From Selaginella moellendorffii (taxonomy: Eukaryota > Streptophyta > Lycopodiopsida > Selaginellales > Selaginellaceae): a DNA stretch of 40,000 nt. The translations under genes and the position numbers were made by a program. The DNA lies in assembly GCF_000143415.4 (NCBI RefSeq), contig NW_003314276.1, positions 445,313 through 485,312 of the forward strand. Reading direction: 5' to 3'. Positions within the stretch are counted from its first letter, which is position 1. Each line of letters opens with the position of its first letter. Shown in pieces: positions 21,168-31,872 of the stretch. The notes beneath the pieces were generated by a model. The model made no database searches. It had not been told where the DNA came from and saw nothing but the letters and a program-made list of their open reading frames with translations.

Positions 21168-24100
21168 CTATTGGCACTGTCTAGAACTTCTGGTGCAGCT
21201 AGTGAAGCTATTTTCACACATATCCTTGACAATGCCAAATAAAAGACTGTCCAGAACAAGTTCCACCATGTTCTTCTGAGTCACTTTAAAAGCATCCTCC
21301 CAAGCAAGTTTGTCTAGTTTTATCTTTGCCTTAGTGCAATCAGCTCCCTGGCTTGACAATCCTTTGATCTCTTCAAAGTAGACCACTCGCTTGTCATCGA
21401 AGGCCCGGAAGGAGCTCTGATCGCTATCTTTGGCCTCTTCAAAAAGCAACTCTTGGAGCATCTCCATGAGCATCAGACCTGCCATCTCTGATTGGACCTC
21501 TCTTGATGATTCATTCAGCCTTTTCTCATCTTGGCCGTCCCGAAAGGAGATAAATTCCTTCATAACCCGCTCGCTTGTCGAATGAAACTTTTCAGCCGTG
21601 TGCACTTCCGTGTTGACAGTGAGAAAGAGAACCTGGTCGGGCGGAACAGCAATCTTGGGTGGTGTCGGCAGTGCTGACAGGGGCCTGGGTGTAAAGTGTG
21701 GTAACCTGCCTCGCATTCCTTCAGGACACTGGTTAATGACTGGAATGTGCCTGAACATTTTGTTGTAAACTCCTGTGCCGAGTCTATACCCGTCTCTGTC
21801 AATCACTTCTTCAGGAGTCGATGGCTGGATAAGAACTTGCCGGGGAGGTGGCTCCAAATTCACGACGGCAATGTCGCAATAGAGAGTTGTCATAAAGTAC
21901 TGAGGCTGAATCCCGGCCCTGAATCTCACCTTGCATAGAATCTCTTCCTGTGGCTGGATAACTCCACTCCGAGGAAACACGTCAAAGTCACCGTATATCA
22001 TAAAATCGGCTGCCATGCTGTTCCTCCAATTGTAAGACACCTCATACTCATCTGAGACGTTTTGGATGCTCACCAGCTTCTGAGTAAGGGTGAGCTCCTT
22101 GACGTGGCCAAAGTCCAAGAACTCAGTTGAGAGCTTGGCCGGCAACCCAGACCACACGTACGCTTTTCCAAAGGGCGGCCTTAGCTGTGTGTAACGGAGA
22201 GAGGCTCTCTCCGTGGAGCTGAATCCCATTCCCTGGATGTCGAGGTTGTTTTGCTTTCCACCCTCGACGTAGAAAGTTAGTCTGACTGAATAAAGTTTTG
22301 GTTCCAGTGGCTGAAAGAGCCATTTCAAAAGAATAGATTCCGAAGGAGCTATCCATCCTTTGGGATTAAAGCACTGGAGCACAGGAAACCCATGGTTCTC
22401 GTCTTGCATCTGTCGCAGAGGGCTGGTGTCGAGCTCGTACACTAGTTCCATGTAGCCATCGTTCCGGAGCTCATAAGTTTGGACTGGTGGATTAATGTCT
22501 CCGATGACAATGGGCACGAGAGTATAGGCTGGACTCTGTAAACCCAGAATCTTCTGTGAGAAAGGAAGGGTTTTGCCACTGAGCATCAACTGGACCACGC
22601 AGCCACCCTCTATCTCAAAAATGGCAGGGAAACTGTGAAAGCCTTCAATTTTGTGGTAGTAGGTGAATCTCACATGTACTTCCTCGCCTGGCTGGATCAC
22701 CCCTCGCCTCGGTTCCACCTCAAAGAGCTTCATTTTCCAGACCTGCACCAGTCGCTTTTCTTCTTCGCTTGGCTCGCCATCTTCTACCCAGCTTTCCATG
22801 TCAACCTCGGTGTCATTCCAAAGCCGAATCTTCCATGAGACCGTGAGAGGAACTCGACAAGTAAAAACAATGTGCACCACTGAAGGCTTCCGTCCGACAT
22901 TTTGAGCCATAAACCGGAGCATGAATGGCTTAAAGTCGTCCAGTGGCTTTCCAAGGCCAAAAAGATACTTGTAGACCGAGTTCGTAAGAGCTGGTCTTGG
23001 AGGCTCGCTCAGCGCGTGATTCAAGTCGTCTATCCGCAAGCGACTCCAGAGCTGAGCAGCGCTGAGCCTTTCACTCCTAACCCCCGAAATAACTACAGCT
23101 GGATACGCAGCAACAGCCGAGAAAGCACATGTTGTGTAAGCGCCGACAGGCTTGTGCTTGGCAAGACATTCGTCAGTTGTGGGAGCCAGCGTTTTGCATT
23201 GGATGTCCATCTTATAATGTATATTGTACTTGAGCGTAAACAACACCATAACGTCCTTGTATGATTTGGGTGCTATAGAGTCTGTAGGAGTGTCGAAAGT
23301 AATCGAGTACTTGTCTGAGGTAATGGACAATGAGTGGCAGCTAAGAGCATATTCCAGGAGACCCTTGGTAGAATTGTATAAGCTAAGCTTGTGTTCGTAT
23401 TGGTTATTGACTACTAGCATCCCAAAGTCGGCCCTTCCGGGCTCCACAGTGATAACTCCAACTAGTCCCTCTCCATCAATGTCCAATGTGAAATAATCCG
23501 TTTTGGGAGTTGGACAGTTCCTCGTCAGGACTTTGTGCTCTTGGTAATAGGCCGTCTCAATGCAACCAGAGTAGGAGCAGGATATTTGAAACGAGTAGTA
23601 CTTCTCATCAAGTGGACTAAAAGTGCAAATCACCTCCTGCTTTTCCTTTCCTCGTAAAACTCCAGATGCCGGAGAGAGAGAAATTATGTCTCCATATTCC
23701 ATCGGCACGAGGCAGTCATACTGCAAAGCAATGTCACTTGTGTTGGTGAGGGTAATTGGTAAATGTTCTCGCGTGCCAATGTTTGTTGGCTTAAAACAAA
23801 TGCTGGTGCCATTAGAAACCTCCATCTGGAGTAACAGTCTGTCAGGATTGTTTGGACATAAGTAGATTTCATTTGCACCTTGGGGATATGAGAACTTGCA
23901 TACAAAGTGATAAGAAGCTCATCGACCATTGAATGATTTAATCTACAGATAATCTTGTTGGCAAAAAACCCCAGGTGACCAGCAGTAAATCTGAAGCTAA
24001 TAAGCTGAAAGCCATTACCTGGAATAACACCCTCCATAGGAGTCAGTGAAAACTCGGGCCAAAGAAACTCCCGAGGAAAGAAAAATCTGCACAGCTGTCA

Positions 24101-26526
24101 TAAATGATCAAAAACTAGACTTACCTTCTTCAAACTACCTCAAGGCAGTGTGTTTCAGGTTGCGGAGAGCCACAGTTTGGTAGACGCATGATCCCTGCAG
24201 CGCTGGTTGAAACACAACTCTGCCTGGATCAAAGAATGCCTCTGGACGAACTTCCCATGAGTGAGAATGGAAAGTATGACCAAAACAAGAACCAATGATA
24301 GTCCAAGGCGGTAGCACGTTTGATGTACCCTTGGAGCTGCTGATGTCGTAGACAAAGCAAGCCATGTGCTTGAAGTAGTAAAAGTTTGGAAGCTTTGGTT
24401 TGTAAGTCACATTAAAAGTGAACAGATCTCCAGCGTTGATTCGAGCGACCGGCGGGCAGACCTGAAATACCGGGTCAAAATTTTTGTAATACATCATCTC
24501 GCTGAAGTCACTGTCAACATAGGCTCCCGTTGGCTTGATCATCTCCAGATGCGGTTCCCGGATCACCCAGATGATGTTCACATGACCATCTCTGGAATTG
24601 TTCTTCACAGTTATGTTCTTCGTATGAGAGGAACCATTGCACTCACACATGCCAAAGTCAACCTGTGTCACATCCAGGGTCACCGGGTCCCATCCGTCCA
24701 TGCTCCCATTAAAATATTCGTCCCAGACTTCGTTAGCTTTCATTACAGCTTTGGAAAAAACCGGAATAGAATCCACAAAAAAGTCCCCCAACATACTCTT
24801 TCTGTTCTCTTGAGGCACTAGAAGGCCTTTGAGCATATCAGGAACGGTCGTTGTACCGTGCTCTGATACTGTGCTCATGTTCCATTGATCAAAATCTTCC
24901 ACCTCCGACTCATCGCCCTCAGCAACTTGTGTCCTGTCGGAGCTCCAAAAGTTTGTAGTCATAGGCTCGGGTTTTTTTCCTTTTCGGTCAATTAATGACT
25001 GTCGATGACGATCTATATGGTAGGACATCAAAGTTGATGCTCTCACGATGTCCCTGAAGCAAGTACCAACCAGATCACAATATAAGGGATACTGATCTTT
25101 GATAATGCACATGACACGCACGTAGTAATTGGCAGGCTCTATGGGCTTAAACTTGACCGTCAGTATCACTGTGCTTCTTGGAGCAATGCAGCCATTTGAT
25201 TCATGGAACTGGAATACCCCCATGTCACCCGGCATAAATTGAAACAGTACGGGCAGATCTGTCTGATTTTTCAATGTGATGGAGCGTGAGCTGTGCCCCC
25301 CTGACTCGACAGTGCCAAAGCTGACAGTAAAAGATGAAATTCTTACTGTTGGCCTCAATACTCCACCAACGCAAGTAAACGAAACTGGGCTGGTTTGTGG
25401 GACAACAAGATCGAAGTGTTCCACGGGACACGAACCAGCAACAGTAGGTCTATATGTTAGCTACAAAGACTAAGAAAGTTCAAAGCAGATAGTAAAAAAC
25501 CAATTATTGCTACCTTTAAATAATGTGTTGATCCTTCTGGTATAGTTCCTTCTGCGGGCTCCACCGTGAAGTCGGAATCAGTATTAAGTCTTTTTAGCTG
25601 ATAAAATGAGGGAACTGCAGAATTATTAGTGACTTTCAAGTATATCACTCTGACAGTGCCAAGGAAAAGAGATCCAAAGTTTATCATCGTTTGGGATAGT
25701 GTAAGGAAAGAATGCTTTCCAACTCCATGCAGTTGAAGCTTGACAGACATGCCACCAATCCAGCACAATGCCTAAATTAAAATCAAAAGTTGAGAGTAAG
25801 AAAAATAAACACGAAGATCTTTAAACCCCTTAAGAGAAACTTGCATTCAATTACCACAGCTTCGTACGGGCCAGCTTTCCTTGGAGCAAACCTTCCAGTA
25901 GCCAAGAGAGCATCTCCAGGATTTATAGTGACTTTTTCTGGAGCAATTGTAAAAGGAAGATGGACTTTCCAGCTCGCCGTCAAGATGGTATCACCAAGGT
26001 TCCTCATGATGAACTTCCTTTCAGTAAAATCATTCACTGGACAGTATCCCAGCCACAAGGCCTTTTGGAAACTGAGGCATACCAGCGGAGGAATTCCTCT
26101 CAGGGTCACGGAAAAATCTCCCTAAATAAATTATCTCATAAGGAAATGCTCAAGGCACACTAAACAATACCTTTGTGGATGAAAATTCGATCACGCTTTC
26201 ATACCACTGCAGCTTTGAGGGCCTGAACACAACGCCAATGGCCACGGTAACGAGCCCATTCAGCCTCACAGGCTCGTTGTAAGTCGTCCAAAACTGAGAC
26301 GATGGAGGAGCACACCATTGTATAACCTGAATCGACGACTTCACTAAACAAAATTGAAAAGGAAGAGACTTACTTGAGTTTTATAAATTTTGTTTCTCAC
26401 ATATAAGATTTTGTGATACTCTCTTCCTGGGATCCAGTTGTGCCACTCGATTGAATCTGGATATTGCAGACCCAGTTGGATACACTTATCAGCAAGGTCG
26501 ATCATCCCTGAAAACCCTATTGGCAT
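21168..26526 (-). CDS. CFAP65: CFAP65, cilia- and flagella-associated protein 65 (CCDC108/FAP65)
   Basis: CFAP65 is a large axonemal protein of the central apparatus, built of immunoglobulin-like ASH/MSP-type beta domains and needed for sperm motility. Seven exons join in phase: 26526-26374, 26326-26171, 26121-25855, 25771-25514, 25460-24139, 24086-23879 and 23825-21168, giving about 1,673 aa (animal orthologues about 1,900). All introns are GT-AG, five of 47-53 nt and one of 83 nt. Landmarks: EWHNWIPGREYHKILYVRN near the start, VVFRPSKLQWYESVIEF, repeated INFGSLFLGTV / VSFGTVESGG / VDFGMCECN / ADFGMLVVN strand motifs about every 100 residues, FKPTNIGTREHLPITLTN, and a C-terminal helical part rich in Glu and Lys. 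The start is the first in-frame ATG; an additional upstream exon cannot be excluded. No stops or shifts are seen. The R1 repeat copy at 26560 lies directly upstream, in the likely promoter. Confidence 0.95.
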
Positions 26527-26559
26527 ATTCGTTTAAAAAGTCAAAATTAATTGAAACTA

Positions 26560-26650
26560 GCAGAGACCCCAGATATAGCATACCTAAGATAAATAAATCT
26601 TCTTTTCTAATTTTATTGTATACAAGGTTAAATTTATCAGATGCATTATA
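26560..26650 (+). repeat. R1 dispersed repeat, copy 1 (short)
   Basis: It begins GATATAGCATACC at the same point as copies 2 and 3, continues AAGATAAATAAATCTTCTTTT and TTGTATACAAGGTTAAATTTA, then diverges. It ends about 35 bp from the CFAP65 start codon, on the promoter side. Confidence 0.65.
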
Positions 26651-26654
26651 ATTT

Positions 26655-26715
26655 GTTATCAGATAAATGATAAAAAAAAATCAGATAAATGATAAATGAT
26701 AAATCATAGATGAAT
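26655..26715 (+). repeat. Short tandem repeat of ATCAGATAAATGATAAA type
   Basis: The unit ATCAGATAAATGATAAA occurs twice in a row with an A-run between, followed by two further partial TGATAAA units. It lies about 130-190 bp upstream of the CFAP65 start. Confidence 0.6.
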
Positions 26716-27192
26716 TATAATATAGTGATATAAAATTTACATTGTGAGTTTCCAAGGAAGAATGGTGGATTATATGCAACCAAAAAGAATGACTCACTAG
26801 ATGATACAAAAAAGTTTAAATAAAGGAAAAAGGTTTTTAAACAAGAGTTTTTGCAATTGGTTAAAGGTCTTAGGATACTTAGGGTTAAGTATATTTATGT
26901 TTGAGTAGTATTTATATATAAATTTTTTATATTAATGTTCTAATTTTCTTTTGTATTTTTAGATTAAAATTATTTTGGTCTAGATTATATATTTGAATAA
27001 ATTTAAATTATAAACTAAAAGTATCTTTAAATTAGTTATATATTAATGTGTTACTAAATTTCAAGTTATAATTCTGTTGTGAATATTCAAGTGACAACAG
27101 AAATGATGAATAACATGCATTATTCCCCTTTCAATTATATTTTGAGACTCTTGGTGGAGAAGCTCTCATATCCAAAGTTTGATTTTAGAGCT
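26716..27192. other. AT-rich intergenic sequence
   Basis: Likely part of the upstream region of CFAP65. No gene or repeat was recognised. Confidence 0.4.
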
Positions 27193-27855
27193 TGGGAGAT
27201 ATAGCATACCCAAGATAAATAAATCTTCTTTTTATAAATTTACAATTTTAGAAATTTGGATTGTATATAAAGTTAGATTTATCTAAAATTTTCTGCTATT
27301 CATCTCTAAAGAAATGCACAATAATGCAAATAGATAATAATACAAAGTGTTGGGGAAGATAAGATCATTTTTTATCATCAATAAATTTGAATTTGATGTT
27401 TCATTGCCTTTATAAAAAAGGTGCACAACCCTAAACACACATGCAGGATTTTTTCCTTGCTTGAAAAGCACTTGAGTTTTCACAAAACAAAAAAATCATA
27501 GACTACCAAAAAACAAATAGCTTAGTTTGGAGAAATTTTAATTTTAATTGCATACTGAGTTAAATTCTTTTTATCTGAAATATAATAATGCCTCTAACAT
27601 TCATATTTTACTAAAGAATAATAGAATTTCTATTATCTGTAGGGTTTTAGATTTTAAACATACATAAATAAATGTATCTACATATTTATATTAAACCTCA
27701 TAAGCCAATAGTGAAGAATAGTTTACATTTTAGATTCTAAATCAAACTAATATTCTTTTATCTTCATCCAAATATAATAATTACATCAGAGATATAATGT
27801 TTGTATTAAGACAAATCTGTATTAAAACTTAATGATAAAACTATGAATTCATGTC
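27193..27855 (+). repeat. R1 dispersed repeat, copy 2 (about 660 bp)
   Basis: It is co-linear with copy 3: opening AGATATAGCATACCCAAGAT, the stretch AGTGTTGGGGAAGATAAGAT near 27347, CACAACCCTAAACACA near 27424, CTTAGTTTGGAGAAATTTTA near 27521, and closing GATATAATGTTTGTATTA with GATAAAACTATG. There is no coding potential, no obvious terminal inverted repeats and no clear target duplication, so the class is unknown (non-autonomous element or old segmental duplication). Confidence 0.7.
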
Positions 27856-29178
27856 TCATATATGACATGGTATCTAATATGGTATAAGATATCACATACA
27901 CATACAAATATCAAATCCATTTCTTAATAATATTTAAAAAATTAACAAAGTCTGTTATGTTTTTAATTAGTCTTCTTGCTCATAACCTTACTTTAATCTA
28001 CCAGCAGCTTTACATGAGTTTTATCATTTGCCTCAATATTGAAACAATAATTTATTTGCTATAGTTAAACCATATGGTTTACATAAGTCTTTTGATCTTG
28101 CTCTAGATTTTTTCTGCAAATGTATTATCTTAATTGCTATCAGAACATAAGGAAAATATCCTGTTAGTTCAAAATGGTAAATTAAGTATTTAAAAGAATA
28201 AAAGTTAATGGTTTCTAGATAGAGAAAAATTATATGTCACATTGATGAAAAAAATACAACTCCTCTGGGAATTATAGAAATAATAAATTTTAAAATACTT
28301 TTATTAGCTGTTTTATAAAATAAAAATTATTAATACACCAATAATAAAGAAAATGCTTTACCAATAAATCAAGAGTGTGAAAGACATTTTGTACCTTATA
28401 ATATAAAAGATAACTACTATGGAATTTAAATGATGAAGAGATAAAATACTTGAGAAAAAAATATATAGAAAATTTTTTATACAAATAAAAAGTTAAAATG
28501 TTAAAAAGAGTGGTCTAAATGAAGTTCTCATGAGAAGAGATTCAGGTTACAAATTTGTAGAACAACTCACAATTAAATATCTAGATTGTTAGGAATAAAG
28601 TTTAAAATAATAAACTACACTTTATGAAGATGATATTTAGGTGATATCATGCTAGAAGTTATGATTATAACAGCTTATGGATGTGATGACTTTGAAAGCT
28701 TTAATAAACTTTAAAACTTGCAAATATTTTATTCAAGATTGTCTTTAGCCAATGGATTTTAAATTATATATACCTAAAAATATACAAAATTTCAGTTCAA
28801 AATATAATTACAATTCATTTTTTAAAAACCGCTATTATAACATGATTATTAACAGATATCAATTATAAAAAAGATTAATATTTTTAATAAAGTTAGATCT
28901 AGCACTTAAATAATGGTATTATTATATTTTTTATATGTTACTATATTTAATATATAGCAATAACATTATCAATGCTGGGAGAAATGAAAATTAGTTATTA
29001 AAGCCCCAGGTACGCTGGGAGTATTTTTTTTATTACTAATATCTTAATAATATCAAAGAGTTGTAATTGTAATTTTAGTTTTCAATATATTCATAATGAT
29101 AACATGCATATTTAAACATCATATAATCTTTATATTAAAAATCCCATCTAGAATTGACTCTATCACCAGCACACATCA
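27856..29178. other. AT-rich region without genes; ends in the solo-LTR target site
   Basis: No gene is visible. 29049-29094 resembles the last 50 bases of the window (39951-40000): AAAGAGTTGTAATTGTAAT, then ATTCATAAT/ATCATAAT. CATCA at 29174-29178 is the left target duplication of the solo LTR. Confidence 0.5.
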
Positions 29179-29755
29179 GGGCGTGAATGTGACTTCGGGT
29201 ATCGAAAGTTACCTGTCGGCCAGTCCTTACGGACACTCTTACCTTACTGCCATGATGGCAGGAGGTCGGTATTGCTAGACCCGTTATTAGTGTTCGCCTA
29301 AGCTAATTGAGAAACTGGTCCTCGCGTGTGCACTTGACCAGATGGGCATAAGGACGGAATTCCTAAGTGCTATTAGTCAAGCATATTTGACCTGGTTAGA
29401 GAAACTCATTCGTTGACTTGCACTTGCTAGTATTGGGAACCCCCGCGATATTGAACTTGGTCCCTCAATATTCGCTAGATGATAGCTTACCGTGTCTGCC
29501 AAACACCCTCCCTATCATGCCCTTTGTGTTAGTCTCATTTCAGTCCCAAATGCTATTTCTGGAAAGTGTCTTGATTTGCTCGTTTGGCATATCTATAGAA
29601 TGTAGAGATCATCCCAAACACAATGGTGTCTGTCCCGTGTCCAAATTCACAATCTAAGGACATTCCATATTTAGTAAGTTTTGAGCTTGTCCCAGAGACT
29701 AACTCTTGGTACTAAGGGAGGCTTGGGGTGAAAGCCTAAAACGTGCGTTCCTCAA

Positions 29756-29770
29756 GGGGGGGGGGGGGGG
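29756..29770 (+). repeat. Run of 15 G inside the solo LTR
   Basis: The corresponding place in the other LTR reads CAAGGGCGGGGGTTCC. Here the run is 15 G, then CTAT and another six G. It may be a real expansion or a sequencing or assembly artefact, and it could fold as a G-quadruplex. Confidence 0.8.
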
Positions 29771-30206
29771 CTATGGGGGGTTCCAAATGTATAGTAGGGA
29801 TAGTGGGTAAGTTGGGCATGGCCGACCAACCTAAGGCATAGTCTAGCTCCCACTTGTGTGCCTGTCCTTGTTCTGCATCCGGCTTGGGTCTAAGCCCAAG
29901 TTCCATTCCATGCTAGCTGGTGGAGTACCCATGTCCTCGCGTTAGGCCACTGGTATGCCGAAATAGCGCCAGACTCTGTTTGGCTTTGTTTTGCGTGCTG
30001 GTCCTGGCATTAGGATGCTGGTTGCTCCAGGACTGTTCCAAGTCACTCTGGGCTCCTGTCCCTTTGCTCCTTGGGCTGTATGCTCGGGAGTTGCTCCGTG
30101 GTTCGGTTCCGTCACTCCTTGGCTCCAAGCTTGGGAGTTTGGCACCGTTCTTTCGTTCAGTGGCCCAAGGCCCTAAACCTCAAGTTCCACACCACGTTCC
30201 TTTGGA

Positions 30207-30240
30207 CACGTGGCATGTGACACGTGGCATCTGTCACGTG
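30207..30240 (+). promoter_or_regulatory. Three G-box/ABRE units in a 14-bp tandem repeat in the LTR
   Basis: CACGTG occurs at 30207, 30221 and 30235, each followed by GC, with exact 14-bp spacing. CACGTGGC is the core bound in plants by bZIP (abscisic-acid-responsive) and bHLH factors. The related LTR has two units (CATGTG at 1820, CACGTG at 1834), so the number of units differs between copies. A fourth CACGTG lies at 30314. Regulatory function is inferred from the motif. Confidence 0.55.
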
Positions 30241-30273
30241 GCACAAAAAGGCTTTAGGTTCCACTTTGTGGTG

Positions 30274-30302
30274 TTATCCTATGGTAAATCACCATAGGAT
30301 AA
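30274..30302. repeat. Perfect 12-bp inverted repeat near the LTR end
   Basis: Arms TTATCCTATGGT (30274-30285) and ACCATAGGATAA (30291-30302) are perfectly complementary around a 5-base loop. In the copy at 1870-1900 the arms carry substitutions. It may form a hairpin in RNA or be a binding site. Confidence 0.6.
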
Positions 30303-30331
30303 AGGGTAAAAACCACGTGCACTACACATCA

Positions 30332-30915
30332 TAACATAATAAATATAACACATAACATTATATAACATTTAAAACTTTGATTGTTGAGTGAAGTTCTAGA
30401 TTTTCTATAAATTGAATAACTCACTATGGAATCCCATGGCCAGATGAGTCATTTAGAGATTTAATTTAACTTATGTTTTAATAAGTACCATTAGATTACT
30501 GATAAAAATTAAATTATTATACAGAAGAAATAGCTGGAACTATTAAGTCCTCTATTTTCAATTAGAATATAAGATATTGTTATAGACTCTAATTTTTTTA
30601 TATTCTACTTTAATATATTTTAAGTTTTTTCAATTAAATGTTTTCAAAAAAGTATATATAATAAAATCTCCATAAGGACATAGCATTATGTTTCTTTATG
30701 TTTCTATCATATTTCTATATATGATAGAATTATATTATTTTCTATAGTCACTACTTTATTTACTTTTAAATTTAAAGTATATTTTCTATTCTATCTACTA
30801 CATACCATCTTTGTGCAACAAAATTATGTTTAATTTTCGTAATGTAGTATAAAATCAATCAAGTACTTTTTGTTTTATAAAGATTTCATTCTATAGAACA
30901 AAGAGTATGCTGAAA
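30332..30915. other. AT-rich intergenic sequence
   Basis: Nothing recognisable; simple AT-rich DNA between the solo LTR and R1 copy 3. Confidence 0.4.
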
Positions 30916-31465
30916 TATCTGCTGGGAGATTTAGCATACCCAAGATAAATAGATCTTCTTTTCAAATTTTACAATATTAGAAATTCTGATTGTATACAAG
31001 GTTAAATTTAGCTTAGCTTTGCTACTATTCATCTCCAGAGCAATGGACAATAACGCAGTGAGATAATAATGCAAGTGTTGGGGAAGATAAGATAATTTTT
31101 TAATCATCATTAAATTTGAATTTGAAATTTTTTATTACCTTTATTAAAAGCTACACAACCCTAAACACATCTAGAAGATTTCTGTCAGGCTTTAAAAGCA
31201 ATTGAGTTTTCACAAAGCCAAAGAATTATATACTACAAAAAAATAAAAGATTAGTTTGGAGAAATTATAATTTTTATTGCATAAACTTTTTATCTGAATT
31301 GTAATGGTGCCTCTAAGGTTCATAGTTTACAATAGAATAATAGAATTTCTGTTATGTGTCTTTTTTTATATTTAAAAATATACATGAGTAAATGTATCTA
31401 GATATTCACACTACATTATAGGTGTTTGAAAAAGGTACATCCAAATATAATAATTATATTGGAGA
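30916..31465 (+). repeat. R1 dispersed repeat, copy 3, left part
   Basis: It aligns with copy 2 from AGATTTAGCATACCCAAGAT through AAGTGTTGGGGAAGATAAGA to CCAAATATAATAATTA, then is interrupted at 31466 by the Ty3/Gypsy element. The continuation is at 36464-36530. Confidence 0.7.
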
Positions 31466-31639
31466 TGTGAGGGCCAAGTGTACGGCTACGATGCCGTATA
31501 CTAATATTAGTGTAGTGGATTTTGGTAGCCGTCGGATTGGTTTCAATCCGGACCACTCGCTCCTGTATATAAGCTAGGGTTTTTGGGTTAATTGATATGC
31601 ATATTTCTGTATTCCCTTTCCATATTCCATGCACTCACA
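31466..31639 (+). repeat. 5' LTR of the Ty3/Gypsy element
   Basis: 174 bp, opening TGTGAGGGCC and closing CACTCACA. It is identical to 36290-36463 except for five C/T differences. TATATAAG at 31566-31573 is the likely core promoter. Confidence 0.92.
31566..31573 (+). promoter_or_regulatory. TATA box in the 5' LTR
   Basis: TATATAAG lies about 100 bp inside the LTR, the expected U3 position, and is kept in the 3' LTR. Confidence 0.6.
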
Positions 31640-31640
31640 T

Positions 31641-31656
31641 TGGTGGAGGTGAGGGG
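31641..31656 (+). other. Putative primer-binding site, not of initiator-Met type
   Basis: TGGTGGAGGTGAGGGG follows the LTR after one base. It begins TGG, complementary to the CCA end of a tRNA; its complement ends CCTCCACCA. It differs from the common plant TGGTATCAGAGC site. Which tRNA serves cannot be told here. Confidence 0.55.
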
Positions 31657-31698
31657 CACCTTTGATTGTCCCTGGGGAGTGCTTGGATTTGGGATTTC

Positions 31699-31812
31699 GG
31701 TTTAGATCTAGCTTTTGCATTGTTTAGATCTAGCTTTTTCCATTTCCTTTCTTTTGTTCTTTCCTTTCAGGATTTTGGTTTAGATCTAGCTTTTTGCATT
31801 GTCTAGATCTAC
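31699..31812 (+). repeat. Repeated TTTAGATCTAGCTTTT units in the retrotransposon leader
   Basis: The unit starts at 31701, 31723 and 31779, with a degenerate fourth at about 31801. Two copies are followed by GCATTG. They lie in the untranslated leader between primer-binding site and gag. Confidence 0.75.
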
Positions 31813-31872
31813 CATTTCTTTCCAGCTTTTTGTCATTTCTCTTCTTTTGCTCTTCCTTTCTCATTCATTTTC

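Larger units (their letters stand above)
29179..30326 (+). mobile_element. Solo LTR (1,148 bp) of the same family as the LTR at 808-1925
   Basis: It is homologous over its length to 808-1925 and flanked by the 5-bp direct repeat CATCA (29174-29178 and 30327-30331). A lone LTR with an intact target duplication is what recombination between the two LTRs of a full element leaves behind. The first bases read GGGCGTGAATG against TGTCGTAAATG in the other copy, so the terminal TG is mutated. Open frames inside (29913-30297 on either strand) are not genes. It also contains a 15-G run, three 14-bp G-box units and a perfect palindrome, listed separately. Confidence 0.8.

Noticed and set aside
25783-26163. 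Plus-strand frames over CFAP65 exons (and others at 22635-24821)
   Set aside because: They are antisense to verified CFAP65 exons.
29913-30297. Overlapping open frames up to 125 codons on both strands in the solo LTR
   Set aside because: The same frames appear in altered form in the other LTR (1555-1863); they are by-products of LTR composition.
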